Origin: Romeriopsis sp046049545
GTDB lineage: Bacteria; Cyanobacteriota; Cyanobacteriia; Leptolyngbyales; Leptolyngbyaceae
DNA: 64,000 nucleotides
Direction of reading: 5' to 3'
NCBI GenBank assembly: GCA_046049545.1
Contig: JBJORF010000009.1
Location: forward strand, 1-64,000
The notes under the pieces were generated by a model. That model did no database searches, was not told the DNA's origin, and saw only the letters and a list, made by a program, of their open reading frames with translations. Each line of letters starts with the position of its first letter. Positions within the stretch are counted from its first letter, which is position 1. Made by a program: the position numbers and the translations under genes. This document shows positions 1 through 8,820 of this stretch, piece by piece.

Positions 1-4
1 CGAA

Positions 5-859
5 TTAAATTTGCGTGGGCTGGAGCTGAACGCCTCGGAGGTTATCGGTCATGACTTTCGTGCAATTAACGGTCGTCAGGGTTTCGCCATTGCGTCGGAC
101 TTCGACCCCAGATTCCTTACGGGGCGAGAGCTTATCCACACCGGAGAAGACTGTGTAAGTCGTGTCGCCATTGGGTACGGAAACCGAATAGTTCATCCAG
201 CGCCCGAACCCATGCCATTGCCAAGTGCTCGCCTGATCACGCGGCACTTTTAATTCTAATTCGGGCCGTTGACCGGGGCGACCAAAACTGTAATCGATCG
301 TGGTTTCGGTCTCGAACAGAGTAATTTCCTTGCCGTTTTCCGTGGTGCAGGCGAAGAGTGCGGCACGATTGCCGATCGGGGCGGTGGTCGCGATCGGTTT
401 GACCCAACCCGTTTCGGAGCAAGCCGTCGCCCCGGATTTGGGGGCCATGCTAGCCAAGCACCAGTAGGCATTGCCATCGAAGATCACGCCCGATTTGATC
501 GATTCCAATTCACTCAGCGATCGCCAAGGTTTCGGCCCTTCTTCATCGTCGTAGCGATAGCGATCGCCGGACACTTCCAGCCCTTGCCCGGTCGCACCCA
601 CCCAATAGCGCCCTTCGAGGATTTTCGCGGGTGTGGGGGCTTGAGCAATTTCTGTGGGGTTATTATTCCCCGTGATCGGCTGGTCGGGATGCACTTTGAC
701 GATCGGTTCCGCCGATTGCGGCGTTGCCGTCGATGCAGGACTGGATTGCACTTTAGGCGAGCTGATTGCTTGACTACAACCGATCGCGCTGAGGCCAAGC
801 AGCATGGCAATGAAAGTAGTGGCGATCGGTTTTTGGTGGGGATTACGGGGTGTAGACAT
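5..859 (-). CDS. Putative lipoprotein of unknown function
   Basis: The 284-residue product starts with a basic N-terminus, a hydrophobic stretch and a lipobox ending LSAIGC (Cys28), so it is probably a lipoprotein exported by Sec and anchored to a membrane. A Ser/Pro/Thr/Gln-rich linker of about 40 residues follows. The rest is a globular region with several Cys and Trp residues and no family that I recognise. It lies 43 bases downstream of the SH3-domain gene on the same strand and may be co-transcribed with it. The ATG start is chosen because it places the signal sequence at the N-terminus; no clear ribosome binding site precedes it. Function unknown. Confidence 0.7.
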   Translation of the reverse strand: MSTPRNPHQKPIATTFIAMLLGLSAIGCSQAISSPKVQSSPASTATPQSAEPIVKVHPDQPITGNNNPTEIAQAPTPAKILEGRYWVGATGQGLEVSGDRYRYDDEEGPKPWRSLSELESIKSGVIFDGNAYWCLASMAPKSGATACSETGWVKPIATTAPIGNRAALFACTTENGKEITLFETETTIDYSFGRPGQRPELELKVPRDQASTWQWHGFGRWMNYSVSVPNGDTTYTVFSGVDKLSPRKESGVEVRRNGETLTTVNCTKVMTDNLRGVQLQPTQI

Positions 860-902
860 GGCGGAAAATGGGTGGTGAACTGGAACGCGTTGGAGGAATG
901 GT

Positions 903-1454
903 CTAATACTCAGGGCAGGTGATGATGCACCCCTTGGGCCAAACGGAAATCAAGTCTTCGCGCACCCATCCGGTTGCACCATTGGCGAAGGTAACGGCGT
1001 GCCAGAGATAATCACTGTCTTCATCATAATTTGATTGCTCAATCCGCACTAAATCGCCCATCACACCTGTATGCTTGATGCGGCTACGCAGACTGGGGCC
1101 AGAACGAATGTTAATCCGATCGTTGGTCGCCCCCGCCAAAGTGCCATATTTTTGATCGCTGAACTTGAATCGCACAAGGGAACTGGTCACCCAGCCTTCG
1201 GTACGCAGCTTACCCGTGGAGCGCACGTAGTACCAATGACTCTGGGTATTGCTGTCAGCATCCGCTACCACTTTCAACACTTCTAAAGGCGTGCCCTTGG
1301 GTAAGCCATCAACCCGCTGGCTGTACATCGACGGTTGAGCCCGGAGATTGGCCTCGTAGTCAATGCTGGCGGGCCGTGCGAAGCTCGGCAAGGCACTGAG
1401 GCCGATTGCCCCCAAGCTCAACAGCGCGATCGTCAATTCTCGACGCAAAATCAT
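903..1454 (-). CDS. Exported protein with two bacterial SH3 (SH3b) domains
   Basis: The 183-residue product has a signal peptide with likely cleavage after SFA (residue 26). Two SH3b-like repeats follow, at roughly 30-97 and 105-172. The second begins INIRSGPS, the classic SH3b opening, and the first begins with the related ANLRAQPS. SH3b domains commonly bind peptidoglycan or other periplasmic ligands. No catalytic domain accompanies them, so the protein is more likely a binding or scaffolding protein than a hydrolase. It precedes the lipoprotein gene on the same strand by 43 bases and is divergent from the epimerase gene. Confidence 0.75.
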   Translation of the reverse strand: MILRRELTIALLSLGAIGLSALPSFARPASIDYEANLRAQPSMYSQRVDGLPKGTPLEVLKVVADADSNTQSHWYYVRSTGKLRTEGWVTSSLVRFKFSDQKYGTLAGATNDRINIRSGPSLRSRIKHTGVMGDLVRIEQSNYDEDSDYLWHAVTFANGATGWVREDLISVWPKGCIITCPEY

Positions 1455-1641
1455 AAATCAACTCCAGGAACATTGATGTGAATGACGTGAACGGCTGATG
1501 CAACCCTGGCTTACTTGGAGCTACAGCGGCAACGGCAAATTTCCTGAATCTGGATAGAACCAATCTTGGTGCGAGTTATGCAATGACGGTGTGCCAGATG
1601 GCGTAAGCTAATCGATGGCCTGATTTTGATCATTGCTACTC

Positions 1642-2838
1642 ATGACCTACGACTTTGCCGCCCTCGCCGATCGCTACAAAACTACACTGCTGGATGATGT
1701 CCTGCCGTTTTGGATGAAGCATTCCCTCGATCGGGAATATGGTGGCTATTTCACTTGTCTCGATCGGGCTGGGCAGGTGTTTGATACCGATAAGTTCATG
1801 TGGCTGCAAAACCGTCAAGTCTGGATGTTCTCGACGCTGTATAACCAGTTGCCGGATTTGCCCCAGCGAGGAGAATGGCTGGAAGTTGCCGACCATGGCG
1901 CGCAGTTTTTGGCGCAGCATGGGCGCGATGCCGAGGGGAACTGGTATTTTTCCCTCGATCGGCAGGGGCGACCGCTGACGCAGCCGTTTAGCATTTTTTC
2001 CGACTGTTTTGCAGCGATGGCCTATAGTCAGTATGCGCTGGCAACGGGGCAGGACTGGGCGAAGGAAGTGGCGCTACAGGCTTATCACAACTACATCCGC
2101 CGTCAGGATAATCCGAAGGGCAAGTACACCAAAGGCTATCCGGGCACCCGATCGCTTAAAGCCTTAGCGATTCCGATGATTCTGGCGAATCTGACTTTGG
2201 AAATGGCTTGGTTATTGGATGAGGAAGCGTTAGAGTCAACACTGTCAGCCACAGTCAGGGAAGTCATGACCGACTTTTATGACACGGATTGGGAATTGCT
2301 GTATGAGCATGTAACCCCGGAGGGCGGGCATCTGGACTGTATGGATGGGCGATTGATTAATCCGGGCCATGGGATTGAGGCGATGTGGTTCATGATGGCG
2401 ATCGGGGAGCGGCGTAGTGATCTGGCGCTGATTAATCAAGCGATCGACATTACGTTGAGCACCCTGAAGTTTGCTTGGGATCAGGAGTTTGGCGGGATTT
2501 ATTATTTTATGGATGCGGAGGGCCGTCCGCCGCAGCAATTAGAGTGGAACCAAAAACTCTGGTGGGTGCATGTGGAAACCCTGGTGGCCTTGGCGATGGG
2601 GCATCGGCTAACCGGACGACAGGACTGCTGGGAATGGTATCAGAAAGTGCATGATTATTCCTGGTCACATTTTGCCGATCCAGAATGTGGGGAATGGTAT
2701 GGCTACCTCGATCGGCGGGGAGAGGTGCTATTAAATCTCAAGGGGGGCAAGTGGAAGGGCTGTTTTCATATTCCACGGGCAATGTTGCTGTGTTGGCAGC
2801 AGTTTGAGGGGCTGGCGAGGGCTGGCTTACGCCAGTGA
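1642..2838 (+). CDS. AGE-family sugar epimerase/isomerase (N-acylglucosamine 2-epimerase-like)
   Basis: The 398-residue product has the length and motifs of the (alpha/alpha)6-barrel AGE/RnBP family. Seen are NPGHGIEAMWF near the middle and KGCFHIPRAM near the C-terminus, the regions that supply the family's catalytic histidines. Members interconvert N-acetylglucosamine and N-acetylmannosamine, or isomerise sugars such as mannose or cellobiose; the substrate cannot be set from sequence. The ATG at 1642 is preferred over the TTG at 1633. The gene converges with the Rpn nuclease gene and has no operon partner. Confidence 0.85.
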   Translation: MTYDFAALADRYKTTLLDDVLPFWMKHSLDREYGGYFTCLDRAGQVFDTDKFMWLQNRQVWMFSTLYNQLPDLPQRGEWLEVADHGAQFLAQHGRDAEGNWYFSLDRQGRPLTQPFSIFSDCFAAMAYSQYALATGQDWAKEVALQAYHNYIRRQDNPKGKYTKGYPGTRSLKALAIPMILANLTLEMAWLLDEEALESTLSATVREVMTDFYDTDWELLYEHVTPEGGHLDCMDGRLINPGHGIEAMWFMMAIGERRSDLALINQAIDITLSTLKFAWDQEFGGIYYFMDAEGRPPQQLEWNQKLWWVHVETLVALAMGHRLTGRQDCWEWYQKVHDYSWSHFADPECGEWYGYLDRRGEVLLNLKGGKWKGCFHIPRAMLLCWQQFEGLARAGLRQ

Positions 2839-2880
2839 GGGCATAACCAACCGCTTCCACGGACGATTTTGATGATCGAT

Positions 2881-3822
2881 TCAATTCCCTGCTTGCAATG
2901 CCTGAACTTGCGAAATCGTGAGTCCAGTGACTTGAGCAATGACATCGATCGCTAAGTTCTGTTGCAGCAGATTTAGGGCAATTTCCATTTGAGCAGCAAT
3001 CCTTCCCTCGGCTTCACCTTCCAACTTACCTTCTAACTTGCCTTCCAACTTGCCTTCCAACTTGCCTTCTGCTTTCGCTCTCCGTTCACCGACAGTCACA
3101 TATTTCATCTGCTTCGCCTCTTCAAATGCTTGCAACTCAGTTTGAAACTGCTTTTCCAGGTCTTCCGGCAACTGCATCATCCAGTCAAGGAAGTTGTGCA
3201 TCTCCAGTATATCTTGTTCCCCATAGCCTTGGTCGTACAGCATCGTGGTCAGCCGATAGCGCCAAGTCTTCCGCTCCTGCGGCTGATTGCGCGTCTCCTT
3301 TGTCTTTAGCTGTGCCATTACGACGACCGCAAACGGATTGCGACTGGATTCCAAGTCAGCCCAGTTCGCTTCATAGTCAAGTAGCTTAATGCTCGGAAAC
3401 CGAAACTCTGTCGAACAGCCCCAAAGCTGATCACGAAATCCATTGGGTCGCCACTGCTTACTATCATCAGTCAGAATCGCCAAACTAACCACAGGGCAGT
3501 TATAACGGTCTCTTAATCGATAGTTATAGCTATACATCCGGGCGGCAAAGTCGGCCTCCCCTTCGTTCTGCACTTCGATATGGCAGATCACGATCGCTTT
3601 CTCACCGCTGAGTCGGCGAACTTCGACTAATTTATCGGCGTAGCGCTTGGGGATTTCCGCATCGCGCACGACTTTTTGCAGTTCTTTATCCAGAAACCGA
3701 ATCGGCTTCTCCCAATCAACGTCCGCTTCAATATCTGGGAAGAAAAACGACAAAAAATCACGAAAATACAATTCGATAAATGATTTCCAAGGACTGTCGT
3801 AATCGGCATTTTGCTGAGTCAT
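2881..3822 (-). CDS. Rpn family PD-(D/E)XK nuclease / putative transposase-like protein
   Basis: The 313-residue protein has the N-terminal layout typical of Rpn/transposase_31-like proteins: DSPWKSFIELYF, a KLVEVRR segment, and HIEVQNEGEADFAARMYSYN, where the E-x-Q supplies the nuclease core. These families act as recombination-promoting nucleases or mobile-element passengers and occur in many divergent copies in cyanobacteria. Four 12-base units encode repeats of EGKL near the C-terminus, followed by a helical tail. It is 18 bases downstream of a GNAT gene on the same strand. Target and role are unknown. Confidence 0.75.
   Translation of the reverse strand: MTQQNADYDSPWKSFIELYFRDFLSFFFPDIEADVDWEKPIRFLDKELQKVVRDAEIPKRYADKLVEVRRLSGEKAIVICHIEVQNEGEADFAARMYSYNYRLRDRYNCPVVSLAILTDDSKQWRPNGFRDQLWGCSTEFRFPSIKLLDYEANWADLESSRNPFAVVVMAQLKTKETRNQPQERKTWRYRLTTMLYDQGYGEQDILEMHNFLDWMMQLPEDLEKQFQTELQAFEEAKQMKYVTVGERRAKAEGKLEGKLEGKLEGKLEGEAEGRIAAQMEIALNLLQQNLAIDVIAQVTGLTISQVQALQAGN
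3017..3064. repeat. Four 12-bp tandem units inside the Rpn gene
   Basis: Units of the form CCTTCCAACTTG occur four times in a row with one or two substitutions, and a partial fifth follows. They encode EGKL repeats on the minus strand and keep the reading frame, so copy number could vary without breaking the protein. Confidence 0.85.
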
Positions 3823-3840
3823 GCAAATTCAATCCCACCC

Positions 3841-4323
3841 CTACAACTTCTTCTCCCAGAACAACGCATGACCCATCTGCGGATCAAGGACATAACCTTG
3901 AAAGCCACACGATCGATACAATTTTTGCGCCACCTCGTTTCCTTCTAAAACCTCCAGCGTCAGCTTACAGCAGCCAATTTCGCGGGCGATCGCTTCCACT
4001 TCGGCAAACATCAACTTACCCAAGCCCCGCCCCCGAAAGTCCGGCGCAACAATCACATCATGAATATTCAACAGCGGCTGACAGGCAAAGGTCGAAAAGC
4101 CTTCCAGACAATTCACCAGCCCCGCCGCTGTGCCATCGACATAGGCCAACATCGATCGCGCCAGCGATCGCGCTGCTAATTCGGACACCAAATTCGCTTT
4201 CGCATAATCCGACAGGCCCGTACCCCCACCCATCGGATCACGCGCGTAGGTATCCATTAGCTGCACGATCGACTGACCATGCTCCGGCAGTGCATAATTT
4301 GCCCGGACAATTGCGATCGTCAT
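3841..4323 (-). CDS. GNAT family N-acetyltransferase
   Basis: The 160-residue product has the GNAT core. Motif A reads VAPDFRGRGLGKLMFAEVE (R-G-x-G-x-G/A acetyl-CoA pyrophosphate loop), followed by LTLEVLEGNEVAQKLYRSCGF, the motif B helix and strand. Such enzymes transfer an acetyl group from acetyl-CoA to an amine; the acceptor is unknown. It lies 21 bases downstream of ndhD and 18 bases upstream of the Rpn gene on the same strand, so the three could form one transcript. Confidence 0.85.
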   Translation of the reverse strand: MTIAIVRANYALPEHGQSIVQLMDTYARDPMGGGTGLSDYAKANLVSELAARSLARSMLAYVDGTAAGLVNCLEGFSTFACQPLLNIHDVIVAPDFRGRGLGKLMFAEVEAIAREIGCCKLTLEVLEGNEVAQKLYRSCGFQGYVLDPQMGHALFWEKKL

Positions 4324-4344
4324 TTACCCATCCCGATCATTTAA

Positions 4345-5973
4345 CTACCGCACCACAGGCGCATTCTGGGCCTGGGCCTGCGATAACTGGGCCTGGGCTG
4401 GTTTCAGCAGGGCGATCGGGTCAGCCGACTGTCCCGCTGCCAACACAGGCATGGATTCCCGCAGTCGCGCCGTTAATTCCAGGGTTTTCACGTCGTACAT
4501 CTGGGTCAACAGCTTCGGATAAAACCCGATCCCGATAATCGGCACCAGCAGACAGGCGATGATAAACACCTCGCGCGGCTCCGCATCGATCAGCTCCTGA
4601 GTCTCAATCAACTCCTGATTTTCCGGCCCGTAGAAGATCTCCCGCAGCATTGACAGCAGGTAAACCGGCGTGAGAATTACCCCGATCGCCGCCAAGATCA
4701 CGATCGTCACCTTAAACGGCATCGCATAGGCATCGCTCGTCGCAAAGCCAACAAACACCATCAGCTCCGCCACAAAGCCACTCATCCCCGGCAAGGCCAA
4801 GGAAGCCATCGCACAAACCGTAAACATCGAGAAGATCTTCGGCATCTTCTGCGCGACACCACCCATTTCATTCAGGATTAGCGTATGGGTGCGATCATAG
4901 GTAGCCCCAACGAGGAAGAACAAACTCGCCCCAATCAAGCCGTGGGAAACCATTTGCAGCACCGCGCCACTCATCCCCAAATCGGTAAACGAACCCAAAC
5001 CAATCAGCACAAATCCCATGTGGGAAATCGAGGAATAGGCAATTTTGCGCTTGAGGTTGCGCTGGGCAAAGGAAGTCAGCGCCGCATAGATGATATTCAC
5101 CACCCCCAGCACCACCAGAATCGGTGCCATTTGCGCATGAGCACCCGGCAGCATCTCGGCATTCATCCGGATAAATGCATAGCCCCCCATTTTCAGCAAA
5201 ATCCCTGCCAGCAGCATGTGCACTGGCGCGGTCGCTTCCCCATGGGCATCAGGCAACCAAGTGTGGAACGGAATCACGGGCAGTTTCACCGCATAGGCAA
5301 TGAAAAATGCTAAATACATCCAAAGCGCAAATGCAGGCGTGTAATTCTTCAGGCCCAGCGCATGCATATCAAAGGTCGTATCGCCGCCGTAGAAGGCCAT
5401 TGCCAAGGCTGCAACCAGGATAAACAGCGATCCCCCAGCGGTATAGAGGATAAACTTGGTCGCGGCGTAGAGTCGCTTTTTCCCGCCCCAGATCGAGAGC
5501 AGCAGGTAAACCGGAATCAACTCCAGCTCCCAAGCAAGGAAAAACAGCAGCATATCCTGCACGGCAAATACCGCAATCTGCGCCCCATACATCGACAGCA
5601 GCAGAAAATAAAATAGCTTCGGCTTAAACGTCACGGGCCAAGAAGCCAGCACCGCCAATGTCGTAATGAACCCGGTCAAAATCACCAGCGGCATGGACAA
5701 CCCATCCACCCCCACCGACCAGTTCAAATCCAACTGCGGCACCCAGCTGTAGCGCTCTACCAGCTGCATAGCCGAGGAATTAAAGTCATAGCTCGTGTAG
5801 AACGCGCCAATGATCAAGAAAAAATCAATTACCGCGACAAACAGCGAATACCATCGCACCGTTTTGCCGTCCCGATCGGGAATCAAGGGAATGGCCAAGG
5901 CCGCCACGATCGGCAATAAAATAATCGTCGTTAGCCAAGGGAAACTCGCAAATATTGTGCCTGTATCGCTCAT
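4345..5973 (-). CDS. ndhD: NAD(P)H-quinone oxidoreductase subunit 4 (NdhD)
   Basis: NdhD is a proton-pumping membrane subunit of the thylakoid NDH-1 complex, used in respiration and cyclic electron flow. The 542-residue product has about 14 membrane segments, the conserved AWELELIPVYLLLSIWGG segment carrying the key glutamate, and KLPVIPFHTWLPDAHGEA of the antiporter-like fold. The ATG at 5973 (MSDTGTIFASF) fits the family better than an in-frame start 75 bases upstream. The last 35 residues are Ala/Gln-rich low complexity. Similarity to remembered NdhD1 sequences suggests the NDH-1L form, but D1 and D2 cannot be separated securely by eye. No ndhF is adjacent. Confidence 0.93.
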   Translation of the reverse strand: MSDTGTIFASFPWLTTIILLPIVAALAIPLIPDRDGKTVRWYSLFVAVIDFFLIIGAFYTSYDFNSSAMQLVERYSWVPQLDLNWSVGVDGLSMPLVILTGFITTLAVLASWPVTFKPKLFYFLLLSMYGAQIAVFAVQDMLLFFLAWELELIPVYLLLSIWGGKKRLYAATKFILYTAGGSLFILVAALAMAFYGGDTTFDMHALGLKNYTPAFALWMYLAFFIAYAVKLPVIPFHTWLPDAHGEATAPVHMLLAGILLKMGGYAFIRMNAEMLPGAHAQMAPILVVLGVVNIIYAALTSFAQRNLKRKIAYSSISHMGFVLIGLGSFTDLGMSGAVLQMVSHGLIGASLFFLVGATYDRTHTLILNEMGGVAQKMPKIFSMFTVCAMASLALPGMSGFVAELMVFVGFATSDAYAMPFKVTIVILAAIGVILTPVYLLSMLREIFYGPENQELIETQELIDAEPREVFIIACLLVPIIGIGFYPKLLTQMYDVKTLELTARLRESMPVLAAGQSADPIALLKPAQAQLSQAQAQNAPVVR

Positions 5974-6316
5974 AGCGTCGCTCCGCCTGGAAAGAGTCGG
6001 TGTAGGGATTCGGTTGCGCCACCATACTGGAACGATGGATGAGCGCAACCACTCCGAAAGTTACTAAAAATTCTAAACAATCCTTCCAAAGCCTTTCGGA
6101 AAATTGATGTACTTCTTTAGATTTAGCGATTGATCCCCAACAGAAAGCGACAAAACTTCACAAGCCGCGTAACAATCCCCAGCTGAAACGGGCAATTGCC
6201 CGATCGACTGTAACAATTTGCAATCTTCGACAGGTTGTCGTTTGACGACCGCAAAAGTGGCTGAGCAAGATAGAAGCTGCCGATTTTGTACGCATTCAAT
6301 CCAGGTTGAGAACACT

Positions 6317-6670
6317 ATGTTGAAGAACAGCATGTTGAAAAAACTCATTGCTACTGTGCTAACCGTCATCGCAGCAGTGATGTTCATCAGCACCCCGGCC
6401 TACGCAGGTGATGCTGCGGCTGGGAAACAGATTTTTAGCGCTAACTGTGCCGCTTGCCACGCCGGTGGTCGGAACGCGGTCAATCCCCAAAAGACACTGC
6501 AAAAAGCGGATTTAGAGCAATACGGCATGTATGATGCTGCCGCGATCATCACGCAAGTGACAAACGGCAAAAATGCCATGCCCGCTTTTGGTGCCAAGTT
6601 GAGCGGTGAGCAAATCGAAAACGTTGCGGCCTACGTATTGGCTCAAGCTGACAACGGTTGGGCCAAGTAA
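6317..6670 (+). CDS. petJ: Cytochrome c6 (cytochrome c553)
   Basis: Soluble lumenal/periplasmic electron carrier between cytochrome b6f and photosystem I or terminal oxidase, alternative to plastocyanin. The 117-residue precursor has a signal peptide ending STPAYA (cleavage after residue 30), giving a mature protein of 87 residues, usual for the family. The heme site CAACH and the axial Met in NAMPAFGAKL are visible. The ATG at 6317 is chosen because it leads directly into the signal peptide. An in-frame ATG at 6332 is an alternative. A hairpin terminator follows. Confidence 0.95.
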   Translation: MLKNSMLKKLIATVLTVIAAVMFISTPAYAGDAAAGKQIFSANCAACHAGGRNAVNPQKTLQKADLEQYGMYDAAAIITQVTNGKNAMPAFGAKLSGEQIENVAAYVLAQADNGWAK

Positions 6671-6707
6671 TGCCTCGCTGCTAGGTGCCGCCCCAACGAC
6701 ATTTGTT

Positions 6708-6752
6708 CAGAAAAAGCAGAGGGAACTGTTGAACAGTCTCTCTGCTTTTCTG
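6708..6752 (+). terminator. Hairpin terminator downstream of petJ
   Basis: CAGAAAAAGCAGA at 6708-6720 pairs with TCTGCTTTTCTG at 6741-6752, with a smaller inner ACTGTT/AACAGT hairpin. The right arm is T-rich. It begins 38 bases after the petJ stop. Confidence 0.7.
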
Positions 6753-6816
6753 AAGCAATCTTTCCCGACTTTCCGCCCTGTTCAGTCATTTGATCGACCG
6801 CTTGGAGCTTACCCCC

Positions 6817-7419
6817 ATGAAACTGAATCAGATTTGCCACTTTGGGATAACTGCTGCATCGATCGGCGCTACCACGATCGCCCTGATGACGATCGCCGCA
6901 CCGCGCACCATCGCCATGCCCAGCCATGATCCGAAAAGGCCAGAACATCCCCCGAAAACCATGCCGGAAATGGGTAAAACCATGGAATCCGGTCATGGTG
7001 CAGGCTCCGGTCATGGCCATAGAACCGTCACCGTCCCCGCTGGACAACCCAAACCCAGCGCTCAACTGATCATCACCCCCGACCCAATGAAGGGGTGGAA
7101 CATGCAAATCCAAACGACAAACTTTACGTTTGCCCCCGAGCAAATCGGTCGCCGCAGTCAGCCGAGCGAAGGCCATGCCCACCTCTATCTCAACGGCAAA
7201 AAGATCGCGCGGGTTTACGGCCCTTGGAGCCACATTCCCTCGCTCCCCGCTGGCAAAAACACCCTCCGCGTCACTCTCAACACCAACAACCACGAAGATT
7301 TGAGCGTTGATGGCAAGGTCGTCGAAGCGATCGCGATCATCGAAGTACCAACTGCCCCACCCACTGTCCAACCCGCCACCACGACCGTACCCAACCCGCC
7401 CACTAGCCACCAACACTAG
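6817..7419 (+). CDS. Exported histidine-rich protein of unknown function
   Basis: The 200-residue product has a signal peptide (cleavage probably after TIAMP or nearby). A His/Met/Pro-rich segment follows, with HGAGSGHGHR at about 60-70, suggestive of metal binding. Next comes a compact domain containing GHAHLYLNGKKIARVYGPW and a later NNHEDLSVDG; it ends in a Thr/Pro-rich tail closing with HQH. The pattern of a conserved His before a beta strand resembles periplasmic copper-handling or DUF4399/YtkA-like domains, but I cannot assign a family. It sits just after petJ, a gene often under copper control, so a metal-related role is a reasonable but unproven guess. The ATG at 6817 is preferred over the one at 6790. 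Confidence 0.65.
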   Translation: MKLNQICHFGITAASIGATTIALMTIAAPRTIAMPSHDPKRPEHPPKTMPEMGKTMESGHGAGSGHGHRTVTVPAGQPKPSAQLIITPDPMKGWNMQIQTTNFTFAPEQIGRRSQPSEGHAHLYLNGKKIARVYGPWSHIPSLPAGKNTLRVTLNTNNHEDLSVDGKVVEAIAIIEVPTAPPTVQPATTTVPNPPTSHQH

Positions 7420-7541
7420 TCAGCAGCACATTGCCCTCGCGACGACCAGCAGCAGAAATCGCTTCCGGGAAACCTATTGCGGCAGGCGTACAAAAAATGA
7501 GAAGATGTAACAATAGGTAAATAAACTTATTCCAACTATTT

Positions 7542-7548
7542 TAGGAGG
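7542..7548 (+). promoter_or_regulatory. Strong ribosome binding site for pgk
   Basis: TAGGAGG lies 8 bases before a GTG codon. It fixes the non-ATG start of pgk at 7557. Confidence 0.8.
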
Positions 7549-7556
7549 CGAGTTCC

Positions 7557-8759
7557 GTGCCCAAGAAGTCGATCGAAAGCCTGAGTGCGGCGGACGTACA
7601 AGGTAAGAAGGTATTTGTGCGGGCGGATTTCAACGTGCCTGTCGATGCCGATCGCAAAATCACCGACGATACCCGCATCCGGGCGGCCTTGCCGACGATT
7701 CAAGCCCTGACCAGCAAAGGCGCAAAGGTGATTTTGGCGAGCCACTTCGGTCGTCCCAAGGGTATCGATGATAACCTGCGCTTGGATCCTGTGGCAGCAC
7801 GGTTGTCAGAACTGCTGGGCAAGCCCGTGGTCAAGACGAGCGATTGCATCGGTGACGAAGTTGCGAGCAAAGCCGCTGCCATGCAAGACGGCGACGTGAT
7901 GCTGTTGGAAAACGTCCGCTTCTATCCCGAAGAAGAGAAGAATGACCCGGAATTTGCCAAGAAGTTGGCATCTGTGGCTGATCTCTATGTGAACGATGCG
8001 TTCGGTACGGCCCACCGGGCCCATGCTTCGACCGAGGGTGTGACGAAGTACCTGTCCCCAGCCGTAGCAGGTTTGTTAGTGGAGAAGGAACTGCAATTCC
8101 TGCAAGAAGCGATCGAGAAGCCCCAACGGCCCTTGGCGGCGATCGTTGGTGGTTCCAAAGTGTCCAGCAAAATTGGTGTGATCGAAACGCTGCTCGACAA
8201 GGTGGACAAGCTGTTCATCGGCGGCGGCATGGTCTTCACATTCTACAAGGCGCGCGGTTTGGCCGTGGGTTCTTCCTTAGTGGAAGAGGACAAGCTGGAG
8301 CTGGCGAAGTCCTTGGAAGCGAAGGCAAAGGAAAAAGGCGTACAGTTGTTGCTGCCGACGGATGTGGTCGTGGCGGACAAGTTCTCGGCGGAAGCGAATA
8401 CGCAGACCGTTTCAGCGGAAGCGATTCCTGATGGTTGGATGGGTCTGGATATTGGGCCGGATTCGGTGAAGACGTTCCAAGCGGCTTTAGCGGATTGTAA
8501 GAGTGTGATTTGGAACGGGCCGATGGGCGTGTTTGAAATCGACAAGTTTGCCAAGGGCACCGAAGCGATCGCGACGACGCTGGCGGATCTGACACCGAAG
8601 GGTTGCACCACAATTATTGGTGGGGGCGATTCCGTTGCTGCCGTTGAGAAAGTCGGGTTGGCGGATAAGATGAGCCACATCTCGACGGGTGGTGGGGCCA
8701 GCTTGGAATTGCTCGAAGGTAAGGTACTTCCGGGAATTGCGGCTTTGAACGAAGCGTAA
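7557..8759 (+). CDS. pgk: Phosphoglycerate kinase
   Basis: Catalyses ATP + 3-phosphoglycerate to 1,3-bisphosphoglycerate + ADP, in the Calvin cycle and, in reverse, in glycolysis; cytosolic monomer. The 400-residue product has the family signature KKVFVRADFNVPVD, the substrate-binding SHFGRPKG loop, AIVGGSKVSSK in the hinge region, and the nucleotide loop GGGDSVAAVEK. The start is GTG, backed by a strong TAGGAGG. It is a single-gene unit closed by a good terminator. Confidence 0.97.
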   Translation: MPKKSIESLSAADVQGKKVFVRADFNVPVDADRKITDDTRIRAALPTIQALTSKGAKVILASHFGRPKGIDDNLRLDPVAARLSELLGKPVVKTSDCIGDEVASKAAAMQDGDVMLLENVRFYPEEEKNDPEFAKKLASVADLYVNDAFGTAHRAHASTEGVTKYLSPAVAGLLVEKELQFLQEAIEKPQRPLAAIVGGSKVSSKIGVIETLLDKVDKLFIGGGMVFTFYKARGLAVGSSLVEEDKLELAKSLEAKAKEKGVQLLLPTDVVVADKFSAEANTQTVSAEAIPDGWMGLDIGPDSVKTFQAALADCKSVIWNGPMGVFEIDKFAKGTEAIATTLADLTPKGCTTIIGGGDSVAAVEKVGLADKMSHISTGGGASLELLEGKVLPGIAALNEA

Positions 8760-8783
8760 TCGATCGTAGAAGGTTGAATTAAT

Positions 8784-8820
8784 CCAAAAGGGGCGCAGAT
8801 AATATTTGCGCCCTTTTTGG
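8784..8820 (+). terminator. Rho-independent terminator of pgk
   Basis: GGGCGCA (8791-8797) pairs with TGCGCCC (8807-8813), with a 9-base loop and then TTTTT. CCAAAA upstream extends the stem with the T-run. It begins 25 bases after the pgk stop. Confidence 0.85.

Noticed and set aside
269..922. 217-codon plus-strand open frame opposite the first lipoprotein gene
   Set aside because: Arg/Phe/Gly-rich translation typical of an antisense shadow; the minus-strand gene has a clear lipobox.
3780..4538. 252-codon plus-strand open frame opposite the GNAT gene and ndhD end
   Set aside because: Pro/Ser/His-rich low-complexity translation; the minus strand encodes recognisable families.
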